Shown: positions 7,815 to 16,184 of the stretch, piece after piece
How the letters are laid out: each line of letters begins with the position of its first letter
How positions within the stretch are numbered: position 1 is the stretch's first letter
Assembly (NCBI RefSeq): GCF_900156545.1
Contig: NZ_FTNW01000002.1
Coordinates: 434,001 to 498,000, forward strand
Reading direction: 5' to 3'
DNA from: Aquipseudomonas alcaligenes
GTDB lineage: Bacteria > Pseudomonadota > Gammaproteobacteria > Pseudomonadales > Pseudomonadaceae
DNA: 64,000 nucleotides
Made by a program: the position numbers and the translations under genes
Notes under the pieces: generated by a model
Seen by the model: only the letters and a program-made list of their open reading frames with translations
Databases searched by the model: none
Told to the model about the DNA's origin: nothing

Positions 7815-10800
7815 ATGTTCGACAAACTCCTGATCGCCAACCGCGGCGCCATTGCCTGCCGCATCCTGCGCACCCTGCGCCAGCTCGACGTCAAGGGCGT
7901 AGCCGTGTACTCCGAAGCCGACGTCGCCAGCCTGCATCTGCAGCAGGCCGACGAGGCCCATAGCCTGGGCGAAGGCCCGGCAGCCCAGACCTATCTTGTG
8001 GTGGAGAAAATCCTGGGGATCGCCAAGCGCAGCGGCGCCCGAGCCATTCACCCCGGCTACGGCTTCCTCTCCGAAAACGCCGCCTTCGCCGAAGCCTGCG
8101 AGGCCGCCGGCATTGCCTTCGTCGGCCCGACGCCCGAGCAGCTGCGCGTCTTCGGCCTCAAGCACACCGCCCGCGCCCTGGCCAAGCAGCATGGCGTGCC
8201 GATGCTGGAAGGCACCGAACTACTGGAAAACCTCGAAGCCGCCCTAAAAGCCGGTGAAGCGGTCGGCTACCCGGTGATGCTGAAGAGCACCGCCGGCGGT
8301 GGCGGCATCGGCATGCGCGTGTGCCGTAGTGCGGAAGAGCTTTCCGACGCCTTCGAAGCGGTCAAGCGCCTGGGGCAGAACAACTTCAGCGACAGCGGCG
8401 TGTTCATCGAGAAATACATCCAGCGCGCCCGCCATCTGGAAGTGCAGGTATTTGGCGACGGCCAGGGTGAAGTCCTCGCCCTCGGCGTACGCGACTGCTC
8501 GGTGCAGCGGCGTAACCAGAAGGTGCTGGAAGAAACCCCGGCACCGAACCTACCGGCGGGCATGGCCGAGGAACTGTGCGCGGCGGCGATCAAGCTGGCC
8601 AAGGCCGTGAATTACCGCAGCGCCGGCACCGTGGAGTTCGTCTACGACAGCGAGGCCGAGCGCTTCTACTTCCTCGAAGTGAACACCCGCCTGCAGGTCG
8701 AGCACGGCGTCACCGAACAGGTGTGGGGAGTCGACCTGGTGCGCTGGATGATCGAGCTGGCGGCCGGCGATCTGCCACCTCTGGCCGAACTGGCGAAAGA
8801 CCTGAAACCCAGCGGACACGCCATTCAGGCGCGCCTGTATGCCGAAGACCCGGGCCGCGACTTCCAGCCCTGCCCCGGCCTGCTCACCGCCGTCAGCTTC
8901 CCCGAAGCCGATGGCAAGGTCCTGCGCATCGATACCTGGGTCGAAGCCGGCTGCGAGATTCCGCCCTACTTCGACCCGATGATCGCCAAGCTCATCACTT
9001 GGGCACCCAGCCGAGCCGAAGCCAGCGCCGCACTCAGCCAGGCCCTGGCCGATACCCTGCTGTACGGCGTGGAAACCAACCGCCAGTACCTGCGCCAGAT
9101 CATCAGTGATGCACCGTTCGCCAGCGGCAATCCCTGGACCCGCTGCCTGGAAGGCCTGACCTACCGCGCCAGCACCTTCGAAGTGCTGTCCGCCGGCACC
9201 CAGACCACCGTGCAGGACTTCCCCGGCCGCCTCGGCTACTGGGCCGTCGGCGTGCCGCCGTCCGGGCCAATGGACGACCGCGCCCTGCGCCTGGGCAACC
9301 GCCTGCTCGGTAACGAAGAGGGCGCCGCCGGCCTGGAAATCACCATGAGCGGCCCGCTGCTGCGCTTCAACACCGATGCAGTAGTGGCGGTGACCGGCGC
9401 GGCGATTCCGCTGAGCGTGGATGGCGCAGAGCAACCGATGAACAGCGCGCTGTTGATCAAGGCCGGCAGCACGTTGAGCCTCGGCACCATCGCCGGCTCC
9501 GGCGCACGCTCCTATCTGACTCTGCGCGGCGGCCTGCAGGTGCCGGAGTACCTGGGTTCGAAAAGCACCTTCACCCTCGGCCAGTTCGGCGGTCACGGCG
9601 GCCGCGCGCTGCGGGCCGGTGATGTGCTGCACATTCCACCTCTCGGCAATACGAGCAACGGCGCGCAACTGCCCGCCGCGCTGTGCACCGCCCTGCACGA
9701 TGTGCGTGAAATCCGTGTGATCTACGGCCCGCACGGCGCGCCGGAATACTTCACCCCAGCCTATATCGACACCTTCCTCGCCACCGACTGGGAAGTGCAC
9801 TTCAACTCCAGCCGCACCGGCGTGCGCCTGATCGGCCCGAAACCGGAGTGGGTGCGCGACAGCGGCGGCGAGGCCGGCCTGCACCCGTCGAATATCCACG
9901 ACAACCCCTATGCCATCGGCGCGGTGGACTTTACCGGCGATATGCCAGTGATCCTCGGCCCGGACGGCCCGAGCCTGGGCGGCTTCGTCTGCCCGGTGAC
10001 CATCATCGAGGCCGACCTGTGGCAGCTGGGGCAGCTCAAGGCCGGTGACAAGGTTCGGTTTATCCCGGTGGATATCGCCACGGCGCGGGAGCTGGCGAAA
10101 GCACGCAACACCGAGATCGCGCTTGTCTCCCCTCTCCTTCCGGGAGAGGGGCCGGGGGCGAGGGACTCTAAATATGCACAAGCTCCCTCACCCCTGCCCT
10201 CTCCCAAGGGGAGAGGGAGCTTGTCCGAGGCCGATCTAACCTCGCCCATCGTTCTCGATATCGGCAGCCAGGACAAACGCCTGGTCGCCCGCCTCTCCGG
10301 TGACACCCACCTGCTGCTGGAAATCGGCCAGCCGGAACTGGACCTGGTGCTGCGCTTCCGCGGCCATGCGCTGATGCAGGCACTCGAAGCCAAGCACCTC
10401 GATGGCGTCATCGACCTGACCCCAGGCATCCGTTCGCTGCAGGTGCACTACCAACCGGAAACCCTGCCACTGCAACTCCTGCTCAACACCGTCACCGGCC
10501 TGTGGGACGACGTGTGCAACGCCCAGGACCTCAAGGTGCCCTCGCGCATCGTCCACCTGCCGCTGTCCTGGGACGACCCGGCCTGTCAGTTGGCCATCGA
10601 GAAATACATGACCACGGTGCGCAAGGACGCGCCCTGGTGCCCGAGCAATCTGGAATTTATCCGCCGCATCAATGATCTGGAAAACCTCGACGAGGTGTAC
10701 CGCACGGTGTTCGACGCCAGCTACCTGGTGATGGGCCTGGGCGATGTCTACCTCGGTGCCCCGGTGGCCACGCCGCTGGACCCGCGCCACCGCCTGGTGA

Positions 10801-11489
10801 CCACCAAATACAATCCGGCGCGTACCTGGACCGCCGAGAACTCGGTGGGCATCGGCGGCGCCTACATGTGCGTGTACGGCATGGAAGGCCCCGGCGGCTA
10901 CCAGTTCGTCGGCCGCACCCTGCAGATGTGGAACCGCTACCGCGAAGTCGCCGCCTTCCACGGCAAGCCCTGGCTGCTGCGCTTCTTCGACCAGATCCGC
11001 TTCTACCCGGTGAGTGCCTCCGAACTGCTGCAGATCCGCCGCGACTTCCCGCTCGGCCGCTATGAGCTGCGCATCGAGGACAGCGAGCTGGCCCTGGCCG
11101 ACTATCAGGACTTTCTGACCCAGGAAGCCGCGGGCATCGACGCCTTCCGCAGCCAGCAACGTGCGGCATTTGCCGCCGAGCGCCAGCGCTGGATCGACTC
11201 CGGCCAGGCGCATTTCGAAGTCGAGGAAGTCGGCCCGGAGCTGGGCGAAGACGCCCCGCTCGGCGCCGGCCAGCATGGCATCGACAGCCATATCGCCGGC
11301 AACCTCTGGCAGGTGCAGGTGGAGGCCGGCAGCAGGGTGAAAGCCGGCGATGTGCTGGTGATCCTCGAGTCGATGAAGATGGAAATCCCCCTCACCGCTC
11401 CGCGTGACGGCGTGGTACGCGAGGTGCGGGTGCAACCGGGCTCCCCCGTGCGCGCCGGGCAGCGGGTGGTAGTACTGGAGGAGGCATAA
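7815..11489 (+). CDS. Guanidine (urea-type) carboxylase, biotin-dependent, with a repeat-derived insertion
   Basis: A 1224-aa multidomain enzyme that carboxylates guanidine (or urea) with ATP and bicarbonate. Order: biotin carboxylase (about 1-450, ATP-grasp loop STAGGGGIGM near residue 158), a KipA/AHS2-type and then a KipI/AHS1-type carboxyltransferase half, and a C-terminal biotinyl domain with ESMKM (biotinyl Lys1188). Residues about 770-803, between the two carboxyltransferase halves, are encoded by repeat copy C and read SPLLPGEGPGARDSK and on; homologs as I remember them have an unrelated linker there. The frame stays open, so the gene is probably functional. Loci under guanidine-I riboswitches use this enzyme on guanidine. 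No allophanate hydrolase follows. Confidence 0.92.
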   Translation: MFDKLLIANRGAIACRILRTLRQLDVKGVAVYSEADVASLHLQQADEAHSLGEGPAAQTYLVVEKILGIAKRSGARAIHPGYGFLSENAAFAEACEAAGIAFVGPTPEQLRVFGLKHTARALAKQHGVPMLEGTELLENLEAALKAGEAVGYPVMLKSTAGGGGIGMRVCRSAEELSDAFEAVKRLGQNNFSDSGVFIEKYIQRARHLEVQVFGDGQGEVLALGVRDCSVQRRNQKVLEETPAPNLPAGMAEELCAAAIKLAKAVNYRSAGTVEFVYDSEAERFYFLEVNTRLQVEHGVTEQVWGVDLVRWMIELAAGDLPPLAELAKDLKPSGHAIQARLYAEDPGRDFQPCPGLLTAVSFPEADGKVLRIDTWVEAGCEIPPYFDPMIAKLITWAPSRAEASAALSQALADTLLYGVETNRQYLRQIISDAPFASGNPWTRCLEGLTYRASTFEVLSAGTQTTVQDFPGRLGYWAVGVPPSGPMDDRALRLGNRLLGNEEGAAGLEITMSGPLLRFNTDAVVAVTGAAIPLSVDGAEQPMNSALLIKAGSTLSLGTIAGSGARSYLTLRGGLQVPEYLGSKSTFTLGQFGGHGGRALRAGDVLHIPPLGNTSNGAQLPAALCTALHDVREIRVIYGPHGAPEYFTPAYIDTFLATDWEVHFNSSRTGVRLIGPKPEWVRDSGGEAGLHPSNIHDNPYAIGAVDFTGDMPVILGPDGPSLGGFVCPVTIIEADLWQLGQLKAGDKVRFIPVDIATARELAKARNTEIALVSPLLPGEGPGARDSKYAQAPSPLPSPKGRGSLSEADLTSPIVLDIGSQDKRLVARLSGDTHLLLEIGQPELDLVLRFRGHALMQALEAKHLDGVIDLTPGIRSLQVHYQPETLPLQLLLNTVTGLWDDVCNAQDLKVPSRIVHLPLSWDDPACQLAIEKYMTTVRKDAPWCPSNLEFIRRINDLENLDEVYRTVFDASYLVMGLGDVYLGAPVATPLDPRHRLVTTKYNPARTWTAENSVGIGGAYMCVYGMEGPGGYQFVGRTLQMWNRYREVAAFHGKPWLLRFFDQIRFYPVSASELLQIRRDFPLGRYELRIEDSELALADYQDFLTQEAAGIDAFRSQQRAAFAAERQRWIDSGQAHFEVEEVGPELGEDAPLGAGQHGIDSHIAGNLWQVQVEAGSRVKAGDVLVILESMKMEIPLTAPRDGVVREVRVQPGSPVRAGQRVVVLEEA
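10129..10217. repeat. Double-palindrome interspersed repeat, copy C, inside the carboxylase gene
   Basis: CCCCTCTCC-TTCC-GGGAGAGGGG at the left and CCCTCTCCC-AA-GGGGAGAGGG at the right, with GGGGGCGAGGG and CCCTCACCCC arms inside: the same element as copies A and B, here within an open coding frame. GCTTGTC occurs just outside both ends (10121-10127 and 10219-10225). The right-hand copy is also part of a longer inverted repeat, ACAAGCTCCCTC/GAGGGAGCTTGT, so a target duplication is not proven. Confidence 0.88.
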
Positions 11490-11528
11490 GGGATAGAGTC
11501 GCGGTTAGCGCATTCACAGGGAAGAACC

Positions 11529-12596
11529 ATGCCGCTGACCCGCGACCTGGCCCAGCAACGGGCCGACGATATCCAGGCGTTCCGCCGCGAGGCGCAGCGC
11601 CTGCAAGCCGAGCACGCCTGGCCGCTGGACGACGCGCCGCTGGCGCAGATTGCCGCCCACCACGAGCAGCTGCTGGCGCAGTACCGTGCCGGCTTCGATA
11701 TCGACCCCGACCAGCAGAGCAAGCGCCTGTCGCTGAGCATGCGCATCGTCTCGCTGCTCGGCGCGCTGGCGCTGGCCGCCAGCCTGCTGTTCTTCTTCTA
11801 CCAGTTCTGGGGCCTGTTCGACGAAGCGACCCAGGTCGGCATCCTGCTCGGCTTCTCCCTCGGTAGCCTGCTGCTGACCTTCGCCCTACGCCGGCGCGAC
11901 CCTTCCGGCTACTTCGCCAAGCTGGCCGCCACACTGGCGCTGGCCTGCTTCATGCTCAACATCTATGTGCTCGGGCAGATCTTCAACATCACGCCCTCGG
12001 ACAAGGCCCTGCTACCCTGGGGCGCCTACGCCCTGCTGCTGGCCTATGCCTGCAACGCGCGCATGCTGCTGGTGATCGGCCTGGTCTGCCTGCTGGCCTT
12101 CTGCGTCAGCCGCATCGGCAGCCTGATCGGCTTCTACTGGCTGTATGCCGGCGAGCGCCCGGAAAACCTGCTGCTGCCTGGCCTGCTGCTGTTCCTGCTG
12201 CCGCAATGGCTGTCGCAGGCCCGCTACAGCGGCTTCGCCAGCGCCTACCGGGTGGTCGGCCTGCTGGCGCTGTTCGGCCCGATGCTGGTGCTGGCCAACT
12301 GGGCCGAGGGCAGCTACCTGCGCCTGGACGCCGATTTGATCGAAAACGCCTACCAGTTGCTCGGCTTCGTCGCTTCGGCCCTGCTGGTGTGGCTCGGCAG
12401 CCGGCGCGACTGGCCGGAAGTTGCGCTGTTCGGCCAGCTGGCCTTCATCCTGTTCCTCGGCATCAAGATGGTCGACTGGTGGTGGGACCTGCTGCCCAAG
12501 TACCTGTTCTTCCTGATCCTCGGCCTGGCGGCGATCCTCGCGCTGCTGATACTCGGCAGGCTGCGACGTGGCTACAAGGGAGGTGCCAGCGCATGA
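11529..12596 (+). CDS. DUF2157 multi-pass membrane protein
   Basis: 355 aa. A charged N-terminal cytosolic part (about residues 1-70) contains a predicted helix rich in Arg/Gln/Glu, then roughly nine hydrophobic segments fill the rest. This layout fits DUF2157 membrane proteins, whose function is unknown. The stop overlaps the ATG of the next gene (ATGA), and that partner is a DUF4824-like protein; the two families commonly occur together. It starts 39 nt after the carboxylase, but no functional link to guanidine use is evident. Confidence 0.75.
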   Translation: MPLTRDLAQQRADDIQAFRREAQRLQAEHAWPLDDAPLAQIAAHHEQLLAQYRAGFDIDPDQQSKRLSLSMRIVSLLGALALAASLLFFFYQFWGLFDEATQVGILLGFSLGSLLLTFALRRRDPSGYFAKLAATLALACFMLNIYVLGQIFNITPSDKALLPWGAYALLLAYACNARMLLVIGLVCLLAFCVSRIGSLIGFYWLYAGERPENLLLPGLLLFLLPQWLSQARYSGFASAYRVVGLLALFGPMLVLANWAEGSYLRLDADLIENAYQLLGFVASALLVWLGSRRDWPEVALFGQLAFILFLGIKMVDWWWDLLPKYLFFLILGLAAILALLILGRLRRGYKGGASA

Positions 12597-13450
12597 TCAC
12601 CCTCAAGCCCCGCCACGGCCTGCTGGCCGGCCTGGCGCTGATCCTCCTGAGCAATGCCGTGGCCCTCGGCGGCGCCTGGTACAACCGCCAGGGCGAGCCA
12701 GAAAGCCGCCTGCAGCTCTCCGAGCGCGAGCTGTGGCGCAGCCACGACGGCCCGCGCCGGGAAAACAGCGGCCTCAGCCTGCACCTGGACTGGCGCACCC
12801 CGCGCGATCCCGAAGACCCGCAGCGCTACAGCCGGCAATCGCTGGACGAGGCGACCCTGCTGGAGCTGGGCTTCACCCGCCACCAGGGCAGCGCCTGGCG
12901 CTGGCACCAGCCACGCCAGCGCCAGGCGCTGATCGTGCTGGAGCTGGACGGTCCGGCCTACCGCGCCGAGCTCAGTGCCGTCGAACAGGAACTGCTGAAG
13001 GCCGAGAAGATGCTTGCCTTTACACCGGACAACACCGAACTGAAAGAGCAAGTGGTGGACGCCAGCAAAGAGCTGGAGCAACAGCGCACACGCGCCAGCC
13101 GCCTGTTCGCGGTCGCCGTCGGTACGGATCTGCAGGCCCTGCGCCAGCGCTATCCGGACCGCAGCCGCTATGCCATCGTCGGCGGCACCGTGCGCGCCTG
13201 GTGTGACTGTGACGGCACCCAGCCCCACCGGCTGCGCGGCCAAATCGACCAGCTGCATGTCACCGACCTCAATGTGCCAGCCGCCTGGCGCCAGGAGCTG
13301 GCCGAGCACATGCCACGGCGCCATGAGGACGGACAGCTGCCGCTGCACATCGAGATCAGCTACGGGCAACGCCTGGAGCCCTGGATCAGCGCCGTGCGCC
13401 TGCTGGAAAAACCCGGCAGCCGCGGTGACGACAACGCCACACCACGCTAG
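12593..13450 (+). CDS. DUF4824-like (GDYXXLXY) membrane-anchored protein
   Basis: 285 aa. A single N-terminal hydrophobic anchor (about residues 10-26, GLALILLSNAVALGG) precedes a soluble, Arg-rich, presumably periplasmic domain with a short coiled coil (about 130-170). The start overlaps the DUF2157 stop by ATGA, so translation is coupled and the two proteins probably act together in the inner membrane. The biochemical role is unknown. Confidence 0.68.
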   Translation: MITLKPRHGLLAGLALILLSNAVALGGAWYNRQGEPESRLQLSERELWRSHDGPRRENSGLSLHLDWRTPRDPEDPQRYSRQSLDEATLLELGFTRHQGSAWRWHQPRQRQALIVLELDGPAYRAELSAVEQELLKAEKMLAFTPDNTELKEQVVDASKELEQQRTRASRLFAVAVGTDLQALRQRYPDRSRYAIVGGTVRAWCDCDGTQPHRLRGQIDQLHVTDLNVPAAWRQELAEHMPRRHEDGQLPLHIEISYGQRLEPWISAVRLLEKPGSRGDDNATPR

Positions 13451-13481
13451 CATTGCGCCACTTCTCCAAGGCTCCCGCCCC

Positions 13482-14966
13482 ATGCCGCTCAGCACGTCCC
13501 GCAAGGCCCAGATCACCCTGCTGTCGCTTCTGTCGATCCTGCTGCTGGGCGGCTTCCTCGCCACCAGCCTGGTCAGCTACTTCGCCTCGCGCGACAGCAT
13601 CCGCCACAACATCGTCAACACCGAGCTGCCGCTGACCTCGGACAACATCTACTCGGAAATCCAGAAGGACCTGATTCGCCCGACCCAGATCGCCTCGATG
13701 ATGTCGCGCGATACCTTCCTGCGTGACTGGGTGATCGCCGGCGAGCGCGATGCAGAACCCATGACCCGCTACCTGCGCGAAGTCCAGGACCACTACGGCA
13801 CCTTCACCAGCTTCTTCATCTCCGAGAAGAGCCGCACCTACTACCAGGCCAAGGGCGTGCTCAAGCAGATCCGCGAAGACGAGCCGCGCGATGCCTGGTA
13901 CTTCCGCGTACGCAACATGGCCGAGCCTTACGAGATCAGCGTCGATCCGGACATGGCCAACGCCGACCGCCTGACCTTCTTCATCAACTTCAAGGTGTTC
14001 GATTACCAGCACAACTTCATCGGCGTGGCCGGCGTCGGCCTGACGGTGGATGCGGTGGTCAAGCTGGTCGATGACTACCAGCGCCGCTACGACCGCGCTA
14101 TCTACTTCACCGACCGCAACGGCCGCCTGGTACTGACCAGCGCCGATGGCGGGCCTCTGGGCGCTCATCGCGGCCAGCTGCTCAGCGAGGTGGCAGGTCT
14201 GGAGCCGCTGCTGGCGGTGCTGCCGCAGCCCAAGAGCGGCCGCTTCGACTACCAGGAAGGTGGACGCGGCCACTTCCTCAACGTGCGCTACATCCCCGAA
14301 CTGGACTGGTTCCTGTTCGTCGACAAGCACGAGGAAGGCGCCCTGGCAGGCATCCGCCACAGCCTCTACCTCAACCTGCTGATCTGCACCCTGATCAGCC
14401 TGCTGGTGCTGTTCCTGGTCTACCTGGCCACGCGCCGCTACCAGCTGCGCATTGCCGCCCTGGCCACCACCGACGTGCTCACCGGCCTGCCCAACCGCCG
14501 TGGCTTCGACCTGCTGGCCGCCCAGGCCCTGCAGGAAGCCATCCGCGGGCAGAGCCCGCTGAGCGCCCTGCTGATCGACCTGGACCACTTCAAGCAACTC
14601 AACGATACCCACGGCCACCTGGCCGGCGACCAGGTACTGCGCGGCTTCGCCCATGCCCTGCAGGGCAATCTGCGGCAGTCCGACATCATCTGTCGTTGGG
14701 GCGGCGAGGAATTCATTCTGCTGCTCAAGGACACCGGCAGCAGCACCGCACGCCAACTGGCGGAGAAGATCCGCCAGCAGACCGAGGAAGCCGTGTTTCC
14801 CTTCAACGGCGTCAACCTGCGCGTCACCACCAGCATCGGCGTTACCGAGCTGCAGGGTGACGACAGCATGGACCGCCTGATCGGCCGTGCCGACCGCGCC
14901 CTGTACCGGGCCAAGCAGTCCGGGCGCAACCGCGTGTGCGAAGACGTCAGCGGGCTGCAGCAATGA
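13482..14966 (+). CDS. Membrane-bound sensor diguanylate cyclase (dCache-like sensor, GGDEF)
   Basis: 494 aa. Membrane helix at about 10-32, a large periplasmic sensor domain (35-290) of dCache-like type, second helix about 297-318, GGDEF domain about 330-488. The active-site loop is RWGGEEF (about residue 407) and is intact, so the protein should make c-di-GMP from two GTP. The ATG at 13482 is chosen because it directly precedes the first membrane helix; further upstream in frame the sequence overlaps the DUF4824 gene. Its stop overlaps the next small gene as ATGA. Confidence 0.9.
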   Translation: MPLSTSRKAQITLLSLLSILLLGGFLATSLVSYFASRDSIRHNIVNTELPLTSDNIYSEIQKDLIRPTQIASMMSRDTFLRDWVIAGERDAEPMTRYLREVQDHYGTFTSFFISEKSRTYYQAKGVLKQIREDEPRDAWYFRVRNMAEPYEISVDPDMANADRLTFFINFKVFDYQHNFIGVAGVGLTVDAVVKLVDDYQRRYDRAIYFTDRNGRLVLTSADGGPLGAHRGQLLSEVAGLEPLLAVLPQPKSGRFDYQEGGRGHFLNVRYIPELDWFLFVDKHEEGALAGIRHSLYLNLLICTLISLLVLFLVYLATRRYQLRIAALATTDVLTGLPNRRGFDLLAAQALQEAIRGQSPLSALLIDLDHFKQLNDTHGHLAGDQVLRGFAHALQGNLRQSDIICRWGGEEFILLLKDTGSSTARQLAEKIRQQTEEAVFPFNGVNLRVTTSIGVTELQGDDSMDRLIGRADRALYRAKQSGRNRVCEDVSGLQQ

Positions 14967-15166
14967 ACAGCGATCGCTGCCCAAGTTGCGGCCAGGCCAA
15001 CGCCTGCGCCCAGGCGGGCCAGGACGAACCGGTGCAGGACTGCTGGTGCTTCCATGTGCCGATCGCGCCGCAGGTGCTGGAGGCCTTGCCCGCCGAGGCA
15101 CGCGACCAGGCCTGCCTGTGCCCCCGTTGCGCTAGCGCACAGGGCGCCGACGCCAAGCCCGACTAG
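14963..15166 (+). CDS. Cysteine-rich CWC family protein
   Basis: A 67-aa protein with CPSCGQANAC, a central CWCFHV motif and a C-terminal CLCPRCA, the pattern of the small cysteine-rich CWC family and probably a metal-binding fold. Function unknown. It is coupled to the diguanylate cyclase by ATGA and ends 2 nt before rsuA, so it belongs to the same transcript. In related bacteria it is usually found next to this pseudouridine synthase. Confidence 0.8.
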   Translation: MNSDRCPSCGQANACAQAGQDEPVQDCWCFHVPIAPQVLEALPAEARDQACLCPRCASAQGADAKPD

Positions 15167-15168
15167 CG

Positions 15169-15861
15169 ATGCGCCTCGACCGCTTTCTCAGCAACCTGCC
15201 ACGCTTCAGCCGCGCCGATGCCCGTCTGCTGCTCGCCGCCGGGCGCCTGCGCGTGGACGCTGCCACGGTGCGCGACGGCCGCCACGAGATCCGCGAGTTC
15301 AGCCGTATCGAACTGGACGACGAGCTGCTGCAGGCCGGCAAACCGGCGCGCTACTTCATGCTCAACAAGCCGGCCGGCGTGGTCAGCGCCACCGAACATC
15401 CCGAGCACCGCACCGTGCTCGACCTGCTCGACGAGCCGGACAAGCACGAACTGCACATCGGCGGGCGCCTAGACTTGAACACCACCGGCCTGCTGCTCGT
15501 CACCAACGACGGCCTCTGGTCGCGCCGCCTCACCGAGCCGCGCAGCCGCCTGGGCAAGGTCTACCGGGTCAGCACCGAACAGCCGATCAGCGCCGAATAC
15601 ATCGAGGTGTTCGCCCGCGGCCTGTACTTCGCCTACGAAAACCTCACCACCCTGCCCGCCGAGCTGCAGATCCTCGATGCGCATACCGCCCTGCTGACCC
15701 TGCACGAGGGGCGCTACCACCAGGTCAAGCGCATGTTCGGCCACTTCCGTAACCGCGTGGTCGCCCTGCACCGCGAACGCATGGGCCCGCTGCAACTCGA
15801 TCCGGCCCTGGCGCCAGGCCACTACCGCCCGCTCACAAGCGCCGAGATAGAGGCCGTCTGA
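15169..15861 (+). CDS. rsuA: 16S rRNA pseudouridine(516) synthase RsuA
   Basis: 230 aa. An N-terminal S4-like RNA-binding domain (about 1-55) is followed by the RsuA/RluB/E/F catalytic domain. GGRLDLNTTGLLL carries the catalytic Asp (about residue 102), and LNKPAG and GRYHQVKRM complete the family signature. It isomerises U516 in 16S rRNA. Length and motifs fit RsuA better than the longer RluB or the RluE/F forms, though the exact target is assigned by similarity. It begins 2 nt after the preceding gene. Confidence 0.85.
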   Translation: MRLDRFLSNLPRFSRADARLLLAAGRLRVDAATVRDGRHEIREFSRIELDDELLQAGKPARYFMLNKPAGVVSATEHPEHRTVLDLLDEPDKHELHIGGRLDLNTTGLLLVTNDGLWSRRLTEPRSRLGKVYRVSTEQPISAEYIEVFARGLYFAYENLTTLPAELQILDAHTALLTLHEGRYHQVKRMFGHFRNRVVALHRERMGPLQLDPALAPGHYRPLTSAEIEAV

Positions 15862-15954
15862 ACACGGCTCGCCCGACCAATGGCAGGGCCAATTTCATCG
15901 GCATGACTTGCATCGGTAACACGAGGCTGCTTGAATCCAGTCAACGGTCCATTA

Positions 15955-15970
15955 GTGACCGAATAGTCAC
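15955..15970. promoter_or_regulatory. Inverted repeat upstream of phaG
   Basis: GTGAC-N6-GTCAC, a perfect 5-6-5 inverted repeat in the 323-bp gap before phaG. It could be an operator, but I cannot name the regulator. Nothing else recognisable was seen in this gap. Confidence 0.35.
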
Positions 15971-16184
15971 AGAAGACATCTAAACGCCTTTTCCGCCAAT
16001 CACGGGCTGCCCATCGAGTTGTCGATCCCGGACGGAAAATGCACCCGCCGCCAACAATAAATCCCGGCCAGCCTTTCGAGCCGACCAGGCCCCGTTTCCC
16101 AGGCCCATGCCTACCTGCCATGAAGCTCACGCAGCCGCGAGGTGCTGCTGTGCGTCCGCAACGCCGCATGTCAGGGGCATGACC

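Noticed and set aside
10121..10225. Target-site duplication GCTTGTC around repeat copy C
   Set aside because: Removing 98 bp would shift the frame, and the right copy is part of an extended palindrome arm; kept only as an observation.
13386..15101. 571-codon open frame antisense to the diguanylate cyclase
   Set aside because: Composition is typical of the antisense of a GC-rich gene; no domain, and the sense strand holds a clear GGDEF protein.
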